From the NCBI RefSeq assembly GCF_030687535.1, contig NZ_CP117437.1, positions 3,245,501-3,309,500 on the forward strand: a DNA stretch of 64,000 nucleotides, read 5' to 3'. Numbering within the stretch: position 1 is the first letter of the stretch; the number at the start of each line of letters is the position of its first letter. The DNA comes from Pseudomonas sp. FP2335 (GTDB lineage Bacteria; Pseudomonadota; Gammaproteobacteria; Pseudomonadales; Pseudomonadaceae). This document shows positions 16,433-26,172 of the stretch, piece by piece. Made by a program: the position numbers and the translations under genes. The notes beneath the pieces are model-generated. The model did no database searches and was not told where the DNA came from. It saw nothing but the letters and a program-made list of their open reading frames with translations.

Positions 16433-17935
16433 ATGAAATCTCGCAAGAAAAGCGTCAACCCCATCGGGTTGAAAGACATCACCATTGTCGACGACACCAA
16501 GATGCGCAAGGCGATCACCGCCGCCGCACTGGGCAATGCCATGGAGTGGTTCGACTTTGGCGTCTACGGGTTTGTTGCCTATGTACTCGGCAAAGTGTTC
16601 TTCCCCGACGCGTCCCCCAGCGTGCAGATGATTGCCGCACTGGGCACCTTCTCCGTGCCGTTCCTGATCCGCCCCCTGGGTGGCCTGTTCTTTGGTGCAC
16701 TGGGCGATAAATACGGGCGGCAAAAAGTCCTCGCCGCGACCATCGTGATCATGTCCCTGAGTACCTTTGCCATCGGCCTGATCCCCGGATACGCCTCGAT
16801 TGGCATCTGGGCACCGATCCTGTTGCTGCTGTGCAAAATGGCCCAGGGCTTTTCCGTGGGCGGTGAGTACACCGGCGCCTCGATCTTCGTCGCCGAGTAC
16901 GCGCCGGACCGCAAGCGCGGCTTCCTCGGCAGTTGGCTGGACTTCGGCTCCATCGCCGGTTTCGTGCTGGGTGCGGGCGTCGTGGTGTTGATTTCCAGCG
17001 TATTGGGCGAGGCCGATTTCGAATCATGGGGCTGGCGCCTGCCGTTCTTCCTTGCCCTGCCCCTGGGCATCATCGGCCTGTACCTGCGCCACGCCCTGGA
17101 AGAAACCCCGGCGTTCCAGCAGCACATGGACAAGCTCGAACAAGGCGACCGCGAAGGCTTGAGCCACGGCCCCAAGGTCTCCTTCAAGGAAGTCGCGACC
17201 AAGCACTGGCGCAGCCTGCTGACCTGCATCGGTATTGTCGCGGCAACCAACGTGACCTACTACATGCTGCTCACATACATGCCGAGCTACCTGTCCCACA
17301 ACCTGCACTACAAAGAAAACAGCGGTGTGCTGATCATCATCGCGATCATGGTCGGCATGCTGTTCGTGCAGCCATTCATTGGTTTTGTCAGCGACAAGAT
17401 CGGCCGCAAGCCCTTCATCATTGCCGGCAGCATCGGCTTGTTGGTGCTGTCGATCCCGGCGTTCATGCTGATCACCAGCGGCAAGATCGGCCTGATCTTC
17501 GCCGGCTTGCTGATCCTCGCGGTGGTGCTTAACTTCTTCATCGGTGTGATGGCATCGACGCTGCCCGCGATGTTTCCCACCCACCTGCGCTACAGCGCGC
17601 TGGCCAGCGCCTTCAATGTCTCGGTGTTGATCGCCGGTCTTACCCCGACGGCCGTGGCCTGGCTGGTGGAAAGCACCAACGACCTGTACATGCCCGCCTA
17701 CTACCTGATGGTGTTCGCGGTGGTCGGCCTGATCACCGGCCTGACCATGAAGGAAACCGCCAACAAACCCCTGCGCGGCGCGGCACCGGCGGCGTCGGAC
17801 ATGGAAGAGGCCAAGGAGTTGTTGCAGGAACATCACGACAATATCGAGCAGAAGATCGAAGACATCGACGCCGAGATTGCCGAGTTGGAAGCCAAACGCA
17901 AAAACTTGGTGCAGCAGCATCCGCGCATAAATTGA
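16433..17935 (+). CDS. proP: Osmoprotectant/H+ symporter ProP (glycine betaine/L-proline)
   Basis: A 500-residue MFS transporter, the same length as E. coli ProP. I start at the ATG at 16433 (Met-Lys-Ser-Arg-Lys-Lys) because the in-frame extension to 16196 is low-quality promoter sequence. Features: Asn-Ala-Met-Glu-Trp-Phe-Asp-Phe-Gly-Val-Tyr near residue 32, the MFS loop Gly-Asp-Lys-Tyr-Gly-Arg-Gln near 90, Gly-Gly-Glu-Tyr-Thr-Gly near 145, and a C-terminal heptad-repeat coiled coil (about 455-495) that in E. coli ProP tunes osmotic activation. It takes up betaine, proline and related solutes at high osmolality. A leader hairpin lies upstream and a long hairpin follows the stop. Confidence 0.92.
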   Translation: MKSRKKSVNPIGLKDITIVDDTKMRKAITAAALGNAMEWFDFGVYGFVAYVLGKVFFPDASPSVQMIAALGTFSVPFLIRPLGGLFFGALGDKYGRQKVLAATIVIMSLSTFAIGLIPGYASIGIWAPILLLLCKMAQGFSVGGEYTGASIFVAEYAPDRKRGFLGSWLDFGSIAGFVLGAGVVVLISSVLGEADFESWGWRLPFFLALPLGIIGLYLRHALEETPAFQQHMDKLEQGDREGLSHGPKVSFKEVATKHWRSLLTCIGIVAATNVTYYMLLTYMPSYLSHNLHYKENSGVLIIIAIMVGMLFVQPFIGFVSDKIGRKPFIIAGSIGLLVLSIPAFMLITSGKIGLIFAGLLILAVVLNFFIGVMASTLPAMFPTHLRYSALASAFNVSVLIAGLTPTAVAWLVESTNDLYMPAYYLMVFAVVGLITGLTMKETANKPLRGAAPAASDMEEAKELLQEHHDNIEQKIEDIDAEIAELEAKRKNLVQQHPRIN

Positions 17936-17955
17936 AGCAAGTCTGCGCCGCCAAT

Positions 17956-17987
17956 AGCCTTGCCACGTTATCCGACGTGGCAAGGCT
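17956..17987 (+). terminator. Long hairpin after proP
   Basis: AGCCTTGCCACGT (17956-17968) and ACGTGGCAAGGCT (17975-17987) make a perfect 13-bp stem with a 6-nt loop, 20 bp after the proP stop. It lacks a U-tract, so termination may need Rho, or it may stabilise the 3' end. Confidence 0.65.
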
Positions 17988-18116
17988 GGGCCGAGCAGAG
18001 GCCTGCTTTTATCCATCTGATGACTGAAGCGTGTTTACCCTTCCCCCTCATTATTTCGCCAAGGGCGCCGATAGCCTGTTATCGAACTGACTTGCAGAAG
18101 TGTCCTGCGGGAAATA

Positions 18117-20669
18117 ATGCCGAACTCCCATGCACCAATTGTCCGCACGCTGTCCAATCGCACCAGCCTATCACTGACTCGCACATCACTATTCAAGCTG
18201 ATGGCCCTGTTGGCGGGTGTCTTTGCAGCGGTCGTCTATTCGTTGGTCTACCTCGCCTACGACATGGATCGCACCGAACAGGCTGAAAGCGCTTTTCACG
18301 CTCGCAAGGCCATGCAGTCCCTGGACAAATCCTTGCGTTTGACCGTCAAAGACTATGCGTTCTGGAGCGACGCGTACAAACACCTGCACGTTCAAGTGGA
18401 CACCGACTGGGCCTACGTGCGCGAAAATGTCGGCCCGACACTGTTCCAGGATTTCGGCTTTCAAGGGCTTTTTGTCGTCAACGACGTGAATCGCACGGTG
18501 TACGCAGTGGTCGAGGGCAAACTACAGCCGCTGGAGTTGAGCAGTTGGCTTGGCCAATCCATTGACCCCATTATTGAACAGGCGCGTGCCGGGGCCGCCT
18601 CCGAAACCCCGGTGACGAGCTTTATCAACGTGCGCGGCAGCCCTGCCTTGGTGGCGGCTGCCGCGATCACCCCCGGCACCGACCCCACGGTATTGCCGGA
18701 CGGCAGGCGGCCCTCCGTGTTGATCTTCGTCGACATTCTGGACAGCGCCAAACTGGATGCTATCGGCGATGACTTTGGCGTCGCCAACCTCCACATCGCC
18801 AGCTCCGAAGAAATCGGCAAGTCACTGCTACCCCTCGGCGACAACGGCGCCGCCGGCAGCCTGTACTGGGAGCCGGAGCGCCCCGGTCTGAAGTTGGTGG
18901 GCGTAGGCCTGCCCCTGCTGGGCCTGGCGGCACTGCTGGTGTGCGCGATGACCTGGATGATCCTGCGTCGATCCACTGCCAGCGCCCTGGCCCTTGACGC
19001 CAGCCACGCTTCATTGCAAAGCAGCCAGGCGGCCCTGGCCACCAGCGAAGCACGGTTTCGCGACGTGGTAGAGGCCAGTTCCGACTGGGTTTGGGAAATT
19101 GACGCCACCTGGCACTTCACCTACTTATCGGAACGTTTCGAAAGCGTCACCGGTCTCGCCAGACAGGCCTGGATGGGCGCAGCGATGAACGACCTGCTCG
19201 ACACGGACGTCGGGCACTTGTCGCAATGGCTCGCCACACCCGGCAGACGCCCAGACCTGAGCGTGCAGTGCCGCTACGTCGATGCCCAAGGTCAGGCGCG
19301 TAGCACCCGGCTCTCGGCCCGGGAAATGCCTTGTGGCGGGTTTCGCGGCACGGCCACCGATGTCACCGATGAAGTCGAGGCGCGACGCAGAATCGAGTAC
19401 CTGTCCCAGCACGACGCTCTCACCGGGCTGCCCAACCGTACACGTCTGCAAGCTTTCCTCAACAGCAAGCTCCAGGCCGCGTCGCCTCTGGCGCAGCCGT
19501 TGGTCATGCTCACCCTGGACCTTGATCGCTTCAAGCCAGTCAACGACCTGCTCGGCCATGCAGCTGGCGACCGCGTGCTCAATGTCGTGTCCAACCGTCT
19601 CGTCGACTGCGTGCGCCATGGCGACCTGGTAGCTCGAGTGGGCGGCGACGAATTTGTGCTGATCCTCACTGATACAGGCACTCAGGATGACGTCGAAAAA
19701 CTCTGCCAACGCCTGATTGCGTCCATCGAGGGCGCCATCGGGATCGATGAGCAGGAGGTGTTCATCAGCGCCAGCATCGGCATCGCCCTGGCACCCAACG
19801 ATGCCAGCGACGCGGCCGAACTGCTGCGCTATGCCGACATCGCGCTGTACGAAGCCAAATCCGCCGGCCGCAATACCTGGCGCTTCTATTCCTCGGACAT
19901 GAATGCACGGATCATTGAGCGGCGCCGCCTGGAAAGCGACTTACGGTTCGCGATCAAGCATGGAGAATTACGCCTGCACTTCCAGCCCCGCTACCGTATC
20001 GCTGACGGCGAGATGGTGGGGGCCGAAGCACTGGTGCGCTGGCAACACCCGGTGCGCGGCCTGATTGCACCGGACACCTTCATCCCGATTGCCGAAGAGT
20101 CGGGGCTGATCCTGTCGCTCAGCGACTGGGTAATGGAGACGGCGTGCGCCTGTGCCGCCCAGTGGCCGGCCCCCCTGTTCGTGTCGGTCAACCTTTCTCC
20201 CTCTGAGTTCAAGCGCGGGAACATGGTGGCGCGTGTCAGTCAAGCGCTGGGCACTTCCGGTATCGACCCGTCGCGGCTGGAACTGGAAATTACTGAGGGC
20301 GTCATGCTTGAAGACGCCGAAGGCGCCCTGGCGATCATGCACACCCTCAAAGCACTGGGAATACGCATCGCTATGGATGACTTTGGCACAGGCTATTCCT
20401 CCCTGAGTTACTTGCGCGCATTTCCATTCGATGGGCTCAAGATCGACCGCAGCTTCTTGAGCCGGCTCGAAGACAGCGACGATGACAAAGCCATCATCCA
20501 GGCCATTGTCGGCCTGGGCCGTGCCCTGTCCCTGACCGTGACCGCCGAAGGCATAGAAACCGCTGAACACCTGGACTTGCTCAAGGCCGTGGCATGCGAC
20601 GAAGGCCAGGGTTACTTCCTCAGTCGGCCCCTGGACCGGGACACCTTCAATCAGTTGCTGGTCCGCTGA
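18117..20669 (+). CDS. CHASE4-PAS-GGDEF-EAL cyclic-di-GMP enzyme
   Basis: An 850-residue membrane protein. TM1 (about 25-45), a periplasmic CHASE4-like sensor (about 55-240) with the Lys-Asp-Tyr-Ala-Phe-Trp-Ser-Asp motif near residue 78, TM2 (about 262-283), a PAS domain (about 305-420) with Ser-Ser-Asp-Trp-Val-Trp-Glu, GGDEF (about 430-590), EAL (about 600-845). The diguanylate cyclase site Gly-Gly-Asp-Glu-Phe (about 509) is intact. So are EAL landmarks: Glu-Ala-Leu (about 635), Asn-Leu-Ser (about 700), the Asp-Asp-Phe-Gly-Thr-Gly loop (about 755) and Lys-Ile-Asp. Both making and degrading c-di-GMP are possible; net activity cannot be read from sequence. No operon partner. Confidence 0.93.
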   Translation: MPNSHAPIVRTLSNRTSLSLTRTSLFKLMALLAGVFAAVVYSLVYLAYDMDRTEQAESAFHARKAMQSLDKSLRLTVKDYAFWSDAYKHLHVQVDTDWAYVRENVGPTLFQDFGFQGLFVVNDVNRTVYAVVEGKLQPLELSSWLGQSIDPIIEQARAGAASETPVTSFINVRGSPALVAAAAITPGTDPTVLPDGRRPSVLIFVDILDSAKLDAIGDDFGVANLHIASSEEIGKSLLPLGDNGAAGSLYWEPERPGLKLVGVGLPLLGLAALLVCAMTWMILRRSTASALALDASHASLQSSQAALATSEARFRDVVEASSDWVWEIDATWHFTYLSERFESVTGLARQAWMGAAMNDLLDTDVGHLSQWLATPGRRPDLSVQCRYVDAQGQARSTRLSAREMPCGGFRGTATDVTDEVEARRRIEYLSQHDALTGLPNRTRLQAFLNSKLQAASPLAQPLVMLTLDLDRFKPVNDLLGHAAGDRVLNVVSNRLVDCVRHGDLVARVGGDEFVLILTDTGTQDDVEKLCQRLIASIEGAIGIDEQEVFISASIGIALAPNDASDAAELLRYADIALYEAKSAGRNTWRFYSSDMNARIIERRRLESDLRFAIKHGELRLHFQPRYRIADGEMVGAEALVRWQHPVRGLIAPDTFIPIAEESGLILSLSDWVMETACACAAQWPAPLFVSVNLSPSEFKRGNMVARVSQALGTSGIDPSRLELEITEGVMLEDAEGALAIMHTLKALGIRIAMDDFGTGYSSLSYLRAFPFDGLKIDRSFLSRLEDSDDDKAIIQAIVGLGRALSLTVTAEGIETAEHLDLLKAVACDEGQGYFLSRPLDRDTFNQLLVR

Positions 20670-20675
20670 CCAGCC

Positions 20676-21449
20676 CTACCTGAAAAACTGACTCGGCGTC
20701 TTGCCAAACTGTTTCTTGAACATGCTGGTAAAGGCGCTGGGGCTTTCATAGCCCAGTTCCAGGGCCACGTCGATAATCTTCTCCCCCACCGCAATGCGCT
20801 CCAGCGCCAGCAGCAAGCGCGCTTGCTGGCGCCATTGGCCGAACGTCATCGCGGTTTCCTTGCGGAACAGGCGCTGGATGGTTTTCTGGTCCAGGTCCAG
20901 GCGCTCGCTCCAGTCGGCCACGGTGGAGGCGTCGCCCGGATCGTCCTGCCATGCCTGGCAGATCTGCTGGATACGCGGGTCGGCCGGTTGCGGCAGCGAG
21001 AGCGGCAAGGCCGGCAGCAGCGCAAGCTCGTCAAGGATCAGGTGCATGATCCGCGCGTCGCGCGAATCCTCGGCATACGGCGGCTTCAAGCTCACCGAGG
21101 CCTTGATCAGTTCGCTCAACAACGGCGATACACTCACCGCCTTGGTCTCGGTGGGCAGGTTCGGGAACGCGTTGGGGCGCACAAACACGCTGCGCATTTT
21201 CAACGGGCCCACGCAACGCAGTGAATGCACATGCCCGCAGGGCATCCAGAAGCCGCGATTGGACGGCACCGTCCACTGATTTTGCGCCGAGTGCACCACC
21301 ATCACGCCTTCGATGGCATAGAGCAGTTGGTGCTTCTCGTGGCTGTGGTCAGGGATCACCCAGTTTTCGGGATAATCGGTGGCCGAACTGATCACCGCCC
21401 AGTCGCCTTCGTCGATCTCCTGCAGAAATTTATCCAGTGATTTGATCAT
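20676..21449 (-). CDS. AraC-family transcriptional regulator (cupin sensor)
   Basis: A 257-residue regulator; the ATG at 21449 follows an AAAGGG-type ribosome-binding site, whereas the longer reading to 21515 adds residues of promoter-like sequence. An N-terminal cupin (Pro-Asp-His-Ser-His-Glu-Lys-His-Gln near residue 34) is followed by two C-terminal helix-turn-helix motifs, the second ending Gly-Tyr-Glu-Ser-Pro-Ser-Ala-Phe-Thr-Ser-Met-Phe-Lys. It is divergently transcribed from the Fsr-like efflux gene 133 bp away, the classic arrangement for a local regulator of efflux. Confidence 0.9.
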   Translation of the reverse strand: MIKSLDKFLQEIDEGDWAVISSATDYPENWVIPDHSHEKHQLLYAIEGVMVVHSAQNQWTVPSNRGFWMPCGHVHSLRCVGPLKMRSVFVRPNAFPNLPTETKAVSVSPLLSELIKASVSLKPPYAEDSRDARIMHLILDELALLPALPLSLPQPADPRIQQICQAWQDDPGDASTVADWSERLDLDQKTIQRLFRKETAMTFGQWRQQARLLLALERIAVGEKIIDVALELGYESPSAFTSMFKKQFGKTPSQFFR

Positions 21450-21582
21450 TTCGCCCTTTTTGCGATGATTACTGCCCGAATTTCGCGAGACAGGCATTTT
21501 TTGCAAATCTAGCATGAACGCCGAATCATTTTGAAATAAGTGGCGGGCTCAAGTACTCGCCCCCCCTGTATGGAATGCCTGC

Positions 21583-22794
21583 ATGTCGACCCTGACCGCG
21601 TCACCCACTGCTGCCCCCACTACGTCCCAAACCAGCCCCTTGGTCATGCGCATCCTTGGCGCCTGCGCCCTGGCGCATTTGATCAATGACCTGATCCAGG
21701 CCGTGCTGCCGTCGATCTACCCGATGCTCAAGGCCAACTACGGCCTGAGCTTTGCCCAGGTCGGCCTGATCACCCTGACCTTCCAACTGACCGCTTCGCT
21801 GCTGCAACCGTGGATCGGCTATCACACCGACCGCCACCCCAAGCCGTGGCTGCTGCCGGCGGGCATGGTGTGCACCTTGGTCGGCATCCTGATGCTGGCG
21901 TTTGTCGGCACGTTCCCGGCGATCCTGCTCGCCGCCGGCCTGGTCGGCGTGGGCTCCTCGACCTTCCATCCGGAGACCTCGCGCGTCGCCCGCCTGGCTT
22001 CCGGCGGGCGCTACGGCCTGGCGCAATCGACCTTCCAGGTCGGCGGCAACACCGGCAGCGCCCTTGGCCCATTGCTCGCGGCGGCGATCATCATTCCCTA
22101 CGGCCAGGGCCACATCGCCTGGTTCGGTCTGTTTGCAGTGTTCGCGATCCTGGTGCTGTACGGCCTGAGCCGCTGGTATCGCCACCACCTCAATCTGTTC
22201 AAGCTCAAGCAGGGCGGTAAAGCCACCCATGGCTTGTCCAAGGGCCGTGTGAGCTTTGCCCTGGTGGTGCTGGCTGTGCTGGTGTTTTCCAAGTACTTCT
22301 ACATGTCCAGCCTTACCAGCTACTTCACCTTCTACCTGATCGAGAAGTTCCAGCTGTCGGTCGCCAGTTCGCAGATGTACCTGTTCCTGTTTCTGGGGGC
22401 CGTTGCCGTCGGTACGTTTGCCGGCGGGCCGATTGGCGACAAGATCGGCCGCAAAAAAGTCATCTGGTTCTCGATCCTCGGCGCCGCGCCGTTCACGCTC
22501 GCCCTGCCCTACGTCGACCTGTTCTGGACCGCGGTGCTCAGCGTGGTGATCGGCTTTGTCCTCGCGTCGGCCTTCTCGGCCATCGTGGTGTTCGCCCAGG
22601 AACTGGTGCCGGGCAACGTAGGCATGATCGCCGGGATCTTCTTCGGCCTGATGTTCGGTTTCAGTGGGATTGGCGCAGCGCTGCTCGGTCTGCTCGCGGA
22701 TAACCACGGCATCGAGTATGTCTACAAGCTGTGTTCGTTCCTGCCGCTGGTGGGCATCCTGACGATCTTGCTGCCCTCGACCAAAGGCGTCTGA
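21583..22794 (+). CDS. MFS efflux transporter, fosmidomycin-resistance (Fsr) type
   Basis: A 403-residue inner-membrane protein with about 12 helices. Marker motifs are His-Leu-Ile-Asn-Asp-Leu-Ile-Gln near residue 32, Gly-Tyr-His-Thr-Asp-Arg-His-Pro (loop 2-3) near 80, and Gly-Val-Gly-Ser-Ser-Thr-Phe-His-Pro-Glu near 122, the last being characteristic of Fsr relatives. Family members export fosmidomycin and other small compounds; the natural substrate is unknown. The divergent AraC gene is the likely regulator. Confidence 0.9.
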   Translation: MSTLTASPTAAPTTSQTSPLVMRILGACALAHLINDLIQAVLPSIYPMLKANYGLSFAQVGLITLTFQLTASLLQPWIGYHTDRHPKPWLLPAGMVCTLVGILMLAFVGTFPAILLAAGLVGVGSSTFHPETSRVARLASGGRYGLAQSTFQVGGNTGSALGPLLAAAIIIPYGQGHIAWFGLFAVFAILVLYGLSRWYRHHLNLFKLKQGGKATHGLSKGRVSFALVVLAVLVFSKYFYMSSLTSYFTFYLIEKFQLSVASSQMYLFLFLGAVAVGTFAGGPIGDKIGRKKVIWFSILGAAPFTLALPYVDLFWTAVLSVVIGFVLASAFSAIVVFAQELVPGNVGMIAGIFFGLMFGFSGIGAALLGLLADNHGIEYVYKLCSFLPLVGILTILLPSTKGV

Positions 22795-22901
22795 TCGGGC
22801 GCGCGTCGCCTGGCCGTATGCCAGTACGAAGTGTGTTCTGAAAACCTGCGTGTGCGCTTACAATCCCGGTTTAAACGCACACCAGGCAGACCCGGCAAGA
22901 C

Positions 22902-24062
22902 ATGACGCTCGACCCTCCTACAATTCTGGCCCTCACCGTGGCCCTTGCCGCCGCTGCCGCCCTGTACCTGGCGATTGAATGGCGCAGCGTGCGCGAACCT
23001 TCGCTGCTGTTCTGGAGCGCCGGTTTCGCCACCATCACCGTCGGCTCCACGCTGGCCCTGCTGCGCACCAACGGCTTGCTGATGATCGGCATCTGGTTCG
23101 CCAATGGCTTGCTGGTCATCGCGCATTTTCTGTTCCTGCTTGGCGTCGCGCGCTTCACCCAGGTGCGGCTGTCACGACGCTGGCTACTGATGCCGCTCAT
23201 CTGGCTGGGGATGCTGATGTTGCCGAGCGACCTGCCGTGGTCCAAAGCCATGCTGGCAGTGCAATCCTTGCTGGTGGCAGCGCCGACCCTGCGGGCGAGC
23301 TTCATGCTGCGGCCCCATGGCAAATCCTTGAGCATCGGCGCGGTGCAACTGCGTTATGTGCTGCTGTTCCACGGCTCGTTCTACGTGGCCAAGGCGTTGT
23401 CGGTGCTGATCCCGGGCACCTTGATCGACCTGGCCTCGTTCAAGGGCGAGATCATCCAGATTTCCCTGGTGGAGGGCGCGATGGCAATCATGCTGATCGC
23501 CCTGTCGATGACCGGCTCCGAACGCTACCGCCGCGAACAACAGATCGCCCGCCTCGCCGCCCGCGACCCGCTCACCGCCCTGTACAACCGCCGCGCCCTG
23601 GATTTGCGCGCGCCGCGCCTGTTGACGCAGATCTCCCCGGCCCGTCCTGGCGCACTGCTGCTGATCGACATCGACAACTTCAAGCCGGTCAATGACCTGT
23701 ATGGCCATATCGCCGGCGACCGCCTGCTGATCGCCCTCAGCGAGATGATCCGCACGGTGATCCCCCGTGGCGCACTGGCCGCGCGCCTGGGCGGTGATGA
23801 GTTTGTGATCCTGCTGCACCCGGCCTCGACCGAACAGATCGTCGACCTCGGCAGCCGCCTGCGCGGGGATTTTTTTCAGTTCACTTCGCAAACCTTTGCG
23901 ACCCCAACTCCAGTGACCCTGAGCATCGGCGCCAACCTGTTCGACCAACCGCCCGCGAGCCTCACGGAGTTGATCGAACAGGGTGACACCGCGCTCTATG
24001 AAACCAAGCGCGGTGGACGCGACAGCATTCGGTTGGTGGATCGCACCGGCGCCCGCAGCTAG
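22902..24062 (+). CDS. Membrane diguanylate cyclase (GGDEF)
   Basis: A 386-residue protein. The first 205 residues contain about six to seven hydrophobic helices, an integral-membrane sensor of unknown ligand. A GGDEF domain follows (about 215-380) with Asp-Pro-Leu-Thr-Ala-Leu-Tyr-Asn-Arg-Arg at its start and an intact Gly-Gly-Asp-Glu-Phe near residue 297, so c-di-GMP synthesis is expected. There is no RxxD inhibitory site at the usual place five residues before GGDEF (it reads Leu-Ala-Ala-Arg-Leu). Its last 4 bp overlap the 3' end of the convergent dehydrogenase gene. Confidence 0.92.
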   Translation: MTLDPPTILALTVALAAAAALYLAIEWRSVREPSLLFWSAGFATITVGSTLALLRTNGLLMIGIWFANGLLVIAHFLFLLGVARFTQVRLSRRWLLMPLIWLGMLMLPSDLPWSKAMLAVQSLLVAAPTLRASFMLRPHGKSLSIGAVQLRYVLLFHGSFYVAKALSVLIPGTLIDLASFKGEIIQISLVEGAMAIMLIALSMTGSERYRREQQIARLAARDPLTALYNRRALDLRAPRLLTQISPARPGALLLIDIDNFKPVNDLYGHIAGDRLLIALSEMIRTVIPRGALAARLGGDEFVILLHPASTEQIVDLGSRLRGDFFQFTSQTFATPTPVTLSIGANLFDQPPASLTELIEQGDTALYETKRGGRDSIRLVDRTGARS

Positions 24063-25063
24063 AGGTCGTAGCTGACCGCAACGCTGCGCCCAGTCCGCAC
24101 CGACTCCAGCGCACAATCCGCCAGGTGCAACGCATACAAACCGTCGCGCATGTTGGTGGGCAACGGCAGGTCGTCGTTCAGCGCATCGATGAACTGGGTC
24201 AGCTCATTGCGATAGGCGTCGGCATACCGTTCCAGGAAGAAATGCTGCAACGGCTCCAGCGCTTCGGTGTGCGCGGCGCTCCAGTGCCGCAGGGTGCTGG
24301 GGCGATGGTTGTCGGTGAGCAGCACGCCGCTGGCGCCGGACACTTCGACCCGCTGGTCATAGCCGTATACCGCTTGGCGGCAGCAGTTGATGTGGCATTG
24401 CTTGCCCGAGGCGGTGCGCAGCAACACCATCACGCTGTCGTAGTCGTCGATCTCGGCAAGGCTGAGGTCCACCAGGCGGCTGGCGATGGCGCTGACTTGC
24501 ACCGGTTCTTCGCCGAGCAGATGGCGGGCGGTGTCGAAGTCGTGGATGGTCATGTCGCGCAGGATGCCGCCGGAATGGACCAGGTAATCACGCGGGGCCA
24601 GGCCGGGGTCGCGACTGGTGATGATGACCTGGCGCACCGCACCGATCTGGCCGGCATCGAGGGCCTGACGCAGGCGCAGCATGTCGGGGTCGAAGCGCCG
24701 GTTGAAACCAAGCATCACCTTGCCGCCCTGGCGTTCCACCGCTTGGGCCGCCGTGCGTGCCTTGCCGATGTCCAGATCGATGGGTTTTTCGCACAACACC
24801 GCCTTGCCTGCGGCGACTGCCGCCAATAGCAGGTCGATGTGGGTGTCGGTGGGCGTACCGATCACCACCGCGTCGATGTCTTCACGACGCAGTACAGCCG
24901 CGCAATCGTAGGCGGCTTCGCAACCCAGTTGCGTGCTCAGCGCGTCGACGCCTTCGCGCCAGGGGTCGGCCACCAGCACCAGCGTGGCATTGGGGTGGGC
25001 GGCGACGTTGGCGGCGTGGATCTTGGCGATGCGCCCGGCACCGAGGACGGCAATTCGTAGCAT
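24059..25063 (-). CDS. Gfo/Idh/MocA-family dehydrogenase (inositol 2-dehydrogenase-like)
   Basis: A 334-residue NAD(P)-dependent oxidoreductase. The Rossmann loop Gly-Ala-Gly-Arg-Ile-Ala is at residues 8-13, the Cys-Glu-Lys-Pro motif with the catalytic Lys near 92-94, and the Asp-x-x-x-His active-site pair (Asp-Met-Thr-Ile-His-Asp-Phe-Asp) near 175. The overall pattern is closest to IolG/MocA inositol dehydrogenases, which oxidise myo-inositol or related cyclitols to keto-inositols. No other iol gene (iolB, C, D, E) is nearby. It follows the LacI-type regulator gene by 34 bp on the same strand and probably shares its transcript. Confidence 0.85.
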   Translation of the reverse strand: MLRIAVLGAGRIAKIHAANVAAHPNATLVLVADPWREGVDALSTQLGCEAAYDCAAVLRREDIDAVVIGTPTDTHIDLLLAAVAAGKAVLCEKPIDLDIGKARTAAQAVERQGGKVMLGFNRRFDPDMLRLRQALDAGQIGAVRQVIITSRDPGLAPRDYLVHSGGILRDMTIHDFDTARHLLGEEPVQVSAIASRLVDLSLAEIDDYDSVMVLLRTASGKQCHINCCRQAVYGYDQRVEVSGASGVLLTDNHRPSTLRHWSAAHTEALEPLQHFFLERYADAYRNELTQFIDALNDDLPLPTNMRDGLYALHLADCALESVRTGRSVAVSYDL

Positions 25064-25097
25064 GGTGAAAACTCCTGGTTTTGTTGTTGGGGGAGAT

Positions 25098-26123
25098 TCA
25101 GTCCGGCAGATTGAACGGTGTGACGATCTGCACCTGTGACGGCGCTATCGGCCCGGCCTTCCATAGCCGATGGAATTGCAGGATGTGCAGGAACACGCTG
25201 CGCGCATCGATCTGCAAGTTGTGATCAATGATCGCGGCGACTTTTTCTTCACGCAGCAGCTGGCGGTTTTCTTCGTCGAGGTCGTGACCGATAAACACCT
25301 CCAGTGGACGGCCAAGGGCGGCGAACGCATCGACAATCGCCCGATTGCCGCCGCCGACGCTGTACACCGCCTTGAGTTCGGGGTGCTGTTTGAGCGCCCG
25401 GGTCACGCGCTCGAACGTGCGGTCGTACACCCCGTAGCCACCGCTGACGTCCAACACCCGCAAGTGCGGCGAGCGCCCCCGCAGCCAGGCGCGAAAGCCC
25501 ATTTCGCGTTCTTCTTCGCCACGGAACAGCTCACTGCCGATCACCACCGCGACGTCCTGGGGCACCGCCGGCAGCCAGCGCGACATCAGGTACGCGGCGG
25601 TCTGCCCGGCGGTGCGGTTGTCCATGCCGACGTAGCCGATGCGCTCGCTCTGCGGCAGGTCGGTCACCAGGGTCACCACCGGGATGCCCGCCGCGATCAG
25701 TTGCTTGACCGCCAGGTTCACCGCCGGCTCGTCGGCCGCCTTGAGCACCACGCCCTGGCTGCCGGTGTCGAGGCAGCGCAGCAGTTGATCGTGCATGGCC
25801 TTGGGGGCGATCTCTTCGAACAGGTGAAACCGCGGGGCAATCCGAAACGGCGCGAGGCTGGCCAGTTGCGCGACGATCGCCGCCTGCACCGCCGCGCTGA
25901 AGCGCTGGGGCGTGTGCATGATCACGTCGACGTGGAACGTACGCCCCATCGCCAAACCATTTTTCTCCTGGGACTCCAATTCCTCCAGCGCCTGTTCGAT
26001 GCGCCGCCGGGTTTGCGCATGCACGCTGCCGCGCTGGTGCAACACACGGTCGACCGTGGCGTTGCTCACCCCCGCCTGGGTTGCGAGCTGCTTGATGGAA
26101 AAGTGTTTTGCGCGTTCGAGCAT
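25098..26123 (-). CDS. LacI-family regulator with a sugar-binding effector domain
   Basis: A 341-residue repressor-type protein. The start is the ATG at 26123, which places the helix-turn-helix (Phe-Ser-Ile-Lys-Gln-Leu-Ala-Thr-Gln-Ala-Gly-Val-Ser) at residues 8-20 as usual; longer readings run through the divergent promoter. Residues 60-341 form a periplasmic-binding-protein-like effector domain that should bind a sugar or cyclitol. It is divergent from the SDR gene and upstream of the Gfo/Idh/MocA gene, so it probably controls both arms of the island. Four TGAGGT-like hexamers at 11-bp spacing lie next to its start codon. Confidence 0.9.
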   Translation of the reverse strand: MLERAKHFSIKQLATQAGVSNATVDRVLHQRGSVHAQTRRRIEQALEELESQEKNGLAMGRTFHVDVIMHTPQRFSAAVQAAIVAQLASLAPFRIAPRFHLFEEIAPKAMHDQLLRCLDTGSQGVVLKAADEPAVNLAVKQLIAAGIPVVTLVTDLPQSERIGYVGMDNRTAGQTAAYLMSRWLPAVPQDVAVVIGSELFRGEEEREMGFRAWLRGRSPHLRVLDVSGGYGVYDRTFERVTRALKQHPELKAVYSVGGGNRAIVDAFAALGRPLEVFIGHDLDEENRQLLREEKVAAIIDHNLQIDARSVFLHILQFHRLWKAGPIAPSQVQIVTPFNLPD

Positions 26124-26133
26124 GCGGTTCGCC

Positions 26134-26172
26134 TGAGGTATTTTTGAGGTCTTATTTGGGTATTTCTGAGGT
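26134..26172. promoter_or_regulatory. Four-copy helically phased repeat between lacI-type and SDR genes
   Basis: TGAGGT occurs at 26134-26139, 26145-26150 and 26167-26172, with TTGGGT at 26156-26161: four hexamers with starts exactly 11 bp apart. Seen as a longer unit, GGTATTTTTGAGGTCT (26137-26152) is repeated as GGTATTTCTGAGGTTT (26159-26174), 14 of 16 identical at a 22-bp period. Repeats on one face of the helix beside the regulator start suggest cooperative binding. Confidence 0.6.
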